Source of the DNA: M3007 sp964621185
GTDB lineage: Bacteria; Bacteroidota; Bacteroidia; Chitinophagales; Saprospiraceae
Length of the DNA: 64,000 nucleotides
Reading direction: 5' to 3'
Assembly (NCBI GenBank): GCA_964621185.1
Contig: CAZULM010000019.1
Span: 26,586 to 90,585, forward strand
A program made the translations under genes and the position numbers. Below the pieces are notes generated by a model. The model was not told the DNA's origin and did no database searches. It saw only the letters and a program-made list of their open reading frames with translations. Positions 60,381 through 64,000 of this stretch are shown here, piece after piece (the first letter of the stretch is position 1; each line of letters opens with the position of its first letter).

Positions 60381-61820
60381 ATGGAAAAAATACTCATCGG
60401 GAGAAAAGAAGAGCAAGCTACTTTGCAGAAGGCATTGTTGACACCCGAAGCGGAGATGGTAGCCGTTATTGGGCGCCGGCGTGTCGGGAAAACCTTCTTG
60501 GTGAATGAGGTTTATAAGGGCCAGATCGCATTTGGGATCACAGGTACTCAAAACGGCTCCACGGCACGGCAGTTGCAAAACTTTAGGGATCAACTTGAAG
60601 CGGTGACCAAGCCATATACCCCCATGCCTTTGCCGGGCAACTGGCAGGAAGCATTCAAGATGTTGCGGCTCCACTTACAAGAGCGCCTTGCCGGGTCAAA
60701 AGAGAAAATGGTACTGTTTTTTGACGAGCTTCCTTGGCTTGCCGGGCACCGCTCCGGATTTTTGGAGGCTTTTGGCTATTTCTGGAACAGTTGGGCTTCG
60801 CAACATCCATTCGTAGTGGTCATTTGTGGCTCGGCAGCATCATGGATGATACAGCGAGTGGTAAATGACCGCGGGGGACTGCACAACCGCATCACAAGGC
60901 GGATTTTCTTGCAACCTTTCAAGCTCGGCGAAACGGAACAATACCTCCAGAGCAGGGGCGTAATGCTCGACCGCTATCAGTTGGCGCACATTTATATGGC
61001 AATGGGCGGCATCCCGCACTACCTCAAAGAGGTTGAGCATGGAAAAAGCGCAGTCCAAAATATTGATGCTATTTGTTTTTCAAGGAATGGCCTTTTGAGC
61101 GACGAATTTGAGCGACTTTACCCATCGCTCTTTGCCAAAGCCGAAAACCACATTGCCGTCGTCAGGGCCTTGGCTGAAAAAATGCAAGGTATGACGCGCA
61201 ACGACCTGGCCAGCGCAGCCAAAATTTCCAATGGGGGCGGATTCACAAAAGTCCTGACAGAACTGACCCAATCGGGGTTTATTTCGGAGAGTTTTCCATT
61301 CGGGAAAAAAAAGCAGGACAAAATATATCGGCTGACAGACCCGTATTCGCTATTTTTCTTGCAATTTATCGAACAAAACCGCTTTCAGGGCAACAACCCC
61401 TGGCAGCACCTCAGCCAAACTGCTGCTTACAAATCATGGGTCGGCCTGGCTTTTGAAGGGATTTGCCTGGAACACTTAACAGAAATAAAAAATGCTCTGG
61501 GCATTTCCGGCGTTTATACCAGAGCCTCGTCATTTTACAAAAAGGGAAGCCACCAGGAGGCCGGCCTTCAAATTGATCTGGTGCTTGATCGAAACGACCA
61601 CACCATAAATCTGATAGAAACCAAGTTTTACAACCAGCCATTCAGCATCGACAAAGCATATTCAGAGAAATTGCAGCAAAACCTTTGGGCTTTTCAACGC
61701 GCGACAAAAACTACAAAGCAAGTGAGTTGGGTTTTCATCACCACTTTTGGGCTGGTGGAAAACAAAAATTCTATAGGCTTGATTGGAAAGACCTTGTTAT
61801 TGGATGATTTGTTCGTGTGA
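60381..61820 (+). CDS. AAA-ATPase fused to a DUF234-like PD-(D/E)XK nuclease domain
   Basis: 479 residues. Walker A GRRRVGKTFLVNEVY (about 32-46), Walker B in MVLFFDELPWLAG, sensor VVICGSAASWMIQRVV, as in the archaeal-type ATPase family. A winged-helix region spans about 245-330 (MTRNDLASAAKISNGGGFTK). The C terminus has a nuclease-like core QIDLVLDRNDHTINLIETKF, with the D...ExK pattern of PD-(D/E)XK enzymes. Such proteins are common, often duplicated, in Bacteroidota and archaea, and their task is unknown; defence or mobile-element functions are proposed. It is flanked upstream by two inverted repeats. Confidence 0.88.
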   Translation: MEKILIGRKEEQATLQKALLTPEAEMVAVIGRRRVGKTFLVNEVYKGQIAFGITGTQNGSTARQLQNFRDQLEAVTKPYTPMPLPGNWQEAFKMLRLHLQERLAGSKEKMVLFFDELPWLAGHRSGFLEAFGYFWNSWASQHPFVVVICGSAASWMIQRVVNDRGGLHNRITRRIFLQPFKLGETEQYLQSRGVMLDRYQLAHIYMAMGGIPHYLKEVEHGKSAVQNIDAICFSRNGLLSDEFERLYPSLFAKAENHIAVVRALAEKMQGMTRNDLASAAKISNGGGFTKVLTELTQSGFISESFPFGKKKQDKIYRLTDPYSLFFLQFIEQNRFQGNNPWQHLSQTAAYKSWVGLAFEGICLEHLTEIKNALGISGVYTRASSFYKKGSHQEAGLQIDLVLDRNDHTINLIETKFYNQPFSIDKAYSEKLQQNLWAFQRATKTTKQVSWVFITTFGLVENKNSIGLIGKTLLLDDLFV

Positions 61821-61859
61821 GCAAGTACCGCTGTGAATGGCTTCCCCTACCTTCGCCCC

Positions 61860-63773
61860 ATGAAGTTTCTGTTAGCTTTCCCTTTGCGGCTTTTCGCATA
61901 TTGGCTCCTCTACTTTGCGCTGTTCAGGCTTTGGTTTGTCTTGTGGTTTTTCCGGGAATGGTCGGCTGAATCGCCGATGTCGGCCTGGGCTTCGTTTTGG
62001 CACGCTTTGCCGCTCGACTTGAGCATGGCAGGCTATCTGGTGGCGGTTCCGGTGCTGTTGTGGTTTGCAGGTTTGGGTATTGGAAGCAGGTCGTACGGTT
62101 TTATTGAAAAAGCGATTTTGTATTTTAACGTATTGATCGCCAGTGGCTTGGTGTTTTTATTCGGCGCCAACATCTTTATTTACGAAGAGTGGCATACCTT
62201 GCTGAACAACCGGGCGCTGGAGTATTTCAAAACGCCGGCGGCTTTATTGGATTCGATGTCGCTGCCGTTTGTTGTGGTTTGCATACTGTTGTATGTAGGC
62301 GGCGTTTGGGTTGTTTACCGGGGATACAAGTTAGTCGTTGGCGCCAAAGTTTATACGCCAAATACCAGTCGTTGGGCATTGTTAGGGTTGCCCGTTTGGC
62401 TGGCTCTGTTGGCACTGGCCATCCGCGGCGGGCTGGGGGTGATGCCCATCAATGAGAGCGCCGTTTATTATTCCCCCCATATTTTCGACAACCACGCCGC
62501 TACCAACACCGCCTGGCACCTGGCCCACAGCATGATGGAGACCCGATCTGCCCAAAACCACTACCGTTTTATGGGCGGCGATGCGGCAGAGGCTTGTATA
62601 AGCCGTTTGATGGGGAAAAGCGTTGCCCAGGCAGAAACCAACTACCAGTTTTTCAGCACTCCCGACAGCGCCAGGCTTAACCTGGTTTTTGTCATCATGG
62701 AAAGCCACACTGCCCAGGTGCTGGAGTCTTTGGGCGGTGAAAAGGGGGTTTGCCCTGCCTTGGAACGGCTTTCTGCCCAAGGAATCTTGTTCAGCAACTG
62801 CTACGGCAGCGGCTACCGCACCGACCAGGGAATTGTTTCCGTGCTGGCAGGCTATCCGGCGCAGCCCGACCAGAGCATTGTGCTGTTGGAAGACAAGGCC
62901 GTCAAGCTCAATTCCGTGCCTAAAACCTTGAAGGTGAAGGGCTATTCTACTGCATTTTTGTACGGCGGCGAGCTCACTTTTGCCAACCTCGGCACCTGGC
63001 TCGCCAACCAGCGCTTCGACAAAATTTTCTCCGAAAAAGACTTTTCCCGTGCCGAAAAAACCCAGCGCTGGGGCGTGGACGACAAAATCCTGCTCCAACG
63101 GGCCATCACAGAGATCAACCTATTGCCACAGCCCTTCTTTGCTGCCGCCATGACCCTCAGCCTGCATCCGCCCTACGACGTGCCATACCAAAGCCGTTGG
63201 CAGGGCAGCAGCGACCGGGAGAAATTCCTGAACAGCGCCGCGTTTGCCGACCATGCCATCGGCGAGTTTTTCAGGTCAGCAGCGCAGCAGCCCTGGTACA
63301 AAAACACCCTGTTCTTGCTCGTCGCCGATCACGGCGCCTCCTTGCCCAGTGGGGCAGGACTCGACAACCCTGTGTCGCGCCACACACCGCTGATCATTTT
63401 TGGGCAGCCGCTGGCCGAAAAATGGAAGGGCGCGAAAATCGGGCAGTTTTGTAACCACCACGATATTCCAGCTACCGTTTTGGCGATGGTGGGCATAGAG
63501 AACATACGCGATGATTTCCCCTGGAGCAGGGATCTTTGGTTTTGGAATACGGTGTTGAACGCCAATAAAACGCCTGAGATTGATCAATTCCACAACGGTT
63601 TTGCGTATTTCACGAATGAAAATGGCATCGGTTGGGCGAATGGCCAGGGCAAAGGGTTTTATTATTTTGGCGATAAAAAATGGAAATTTTGGGAAGGTGC
63701 GCTGGATGCAAGGAGCCAGGAGGATGCCAAGGCGTACCTGCAAGCGGTGTATGAGGACTTTTTGGGAAAGTAG
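61860..63773 (+). CDS. LTA-synthase-like sulfatase-family membrane protein
   Basis: 637 residues from ATG 61860 (61833 also open, but 61860 begins the first helix). Five membrane helices to about residue 200. The alkaline-phosphatase/sulfatase domain follows: VFVIMESHTAQVLESLGGE (metal ligand Glu), the catalytic Thr in SGYRTDQGIVSVLAGYPA, HPPYDVPY, and VADHGASLP with metal ligands near the end. In LTA synthases the Thr accepts phosphoglycerol; in Gram-negative relatives such as OpgB or phosphoethanolamine transferases it moves polar head groups to envelope glycans. A similar role is inferred. It starts 40 bases after the ATPase stop. Confidence 0.88.
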   Translation: MKFLLAFPLRLFAYWLLYFALFRLWFVLWFFREWSAESPMSAWASFWHALPLDLSMAGYLVAVPVLLWFAGLGIGSRSYGFIEKAILYFNVLIASGLVFLFGANIFIYEEWHTLLNNRALEYFKTPAALLDSMSLPFVVVCILLYVGGVWVVYRGYKLVVGAKVYTPNTSRWALLGLPVWLALLALAIRGGLGVMPINESAVYYSPHIFDNHAATNTAWHLAHSMMETRSAQNHYRFMGGDAAEACISRLMGKSVAQAETNYQFFSTPDSARLNLVFVIMESHTAQVLESLGGEKGVCPALERLSAQGILFSNCYGSGYRTDQGIVSVLAGYPAQPDQSIVLLEDKAVKLNSVPKTLKVKGYSTAFLYGGELTFANLGTWLANQRFDKIFSEKDFSRAEKTQRWGVDDKILLQRAITEINLLPQPFFAAAMTLSLHPPYDVPYQSRWQGSSDREKFLNSAAFADHAIGEFFRSAAQQPWYKNTLFLLVADHGASLPSGAGLDNPVSRHTPLIIFGQPLAEKWKGAKIGQFCNHHDIPATVLAMVGIENIRDDFPWSRDLWFWNTVLNANKTPEIDQFHNGFAYFTNENGIGWANGQGKGFYYFGDKKWKFWEGALDARSQEDAKAYLQAVYEDFLGK

Positions 63774-63950
63774 TTTTCACCACAGAGGTTTTTTCACCAC
63801 AGAGTTGCACAGAGTTACGCAGAGGTTGCACAGAGGTTTTTTCACCACAGAGTTGCACAGAGGTTGCACAGAGTTACGCAGAGGTTGCACAGAGGTTTTT
63901 TAGGAGCCTATTGAGTATATCTCCTCTGTGGAACCTCTGCGTAACTCGTA
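63774..63950. repeat. Tandem and inverted repeat after the last gene
   Basis: The word CACAGAGTTGCACAGAGG recurs in two blocks from 63781 to 63898. The 24-base arm 63872-63895 then pairs with 63923-63946 (one mismatch), forming a terminator-like hairpin. No gene is visible from 63774 to the window end. Confidence 0.85.
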
Positions 63951-64000
63951 CGTTTGACTTGCCTTGATTTTTTTAGTTTTGATGGTTAAAGAAGAAGGGG

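Overview
The window looks like chromosomal DNA of a Bacteroidota bacterium. The evidence is two secreted proteins with the type IX secretion C-terminal sorting signature, families largely confined to this phylum (DUF6089 barrel, DUF5686 with carboxypeptidase-like domain, TonB-dependent receptor with N-terminal carboxypeptidase-like domain, FucP-type sugar permease), start sites with little Shine-Dalgarno signal, and promoters of the TTTG-N19-TAnnTTTG kind (26717-26747). The fairly high GC for the phylum and the gene mix suggest Saprospiraceae or a relative, but that is inference. Gene order is mostly housekeeping and envelope; no prophage, integrase, CRISPR array or rRNA operon was seen.

Layout. 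1-10 kb: end of an alpha/beta hydrolase, outer-membrane barrel, small unknown genes, TerB-like protein, FucP-type permease, a large FG-GAP/ASPIC lipoprotein, a GNAT-EamA pair, an OmpH/Skp protein and a short TolC-like protein. 10-20 kb: tRNA-Leu(GAG), grpE-dnaJ, TlpA-like thioredoxin, flavin reductase, a His-rich lipoprotein, a UPF0104-type membrane protein, rfaE2, DoxX and guaB. 20-33 kb: DUF4956, a methyltransferase, an OmpA/PD40 protein, a vWA-type membrane protein, a low-GC patch (lipoprotein, decayed MBL-fold gene, DUF433 gene with an overlapping micro-ORF), an M14 peptidase, a methyltransferase and a BamA-like protein. 33-47 kb: a P-domain/CotH/PKD T9SS protein, sterol-desaturase-like protein, MoxR, kynurenine 3-monooxygenase, MltA, an LpxL-type acyltransferase, an S9 peptidase and nspC. 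47-64 kb: a four-repeat T9SS protein, TonB-dependent receptor, secreted TonB-C protein, LytS/LytTR pair, dynamin-like GTPase, DUF5686 protein, tilS, an AAA-ATPase/nuclease and an LTA-synthase-like sulfatase.

Many genes serve envelope biogenesis: OmpH, BamA-like protein, MltA, acyltransferase, rfaE2, TonB-dependent receptor, TonB-C protein and the sulfatase-type transferase. Others are protein quality control (grpE-dnaJ) and core metabolism (guaB, nspC, KMO, tilS).

The most unusual content is between the genes. Gaps carry short dispersed repeats: a 108-bp MITE-like element in three copies, one lying inside the loop of another inverted repeat; a 14-bp word that forms a five-copy array beside a stop codon and recurs as an in-frame palindromic insert inside tilS; a 36-bp element just upstream of two start codons; a 44-bp element after two genes; and several very long hairpins made of repeated words. 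These, the His-rich lipoprotein and the palindrome-flanked AAA-ATPase gene are the best candidates for something undescribed.
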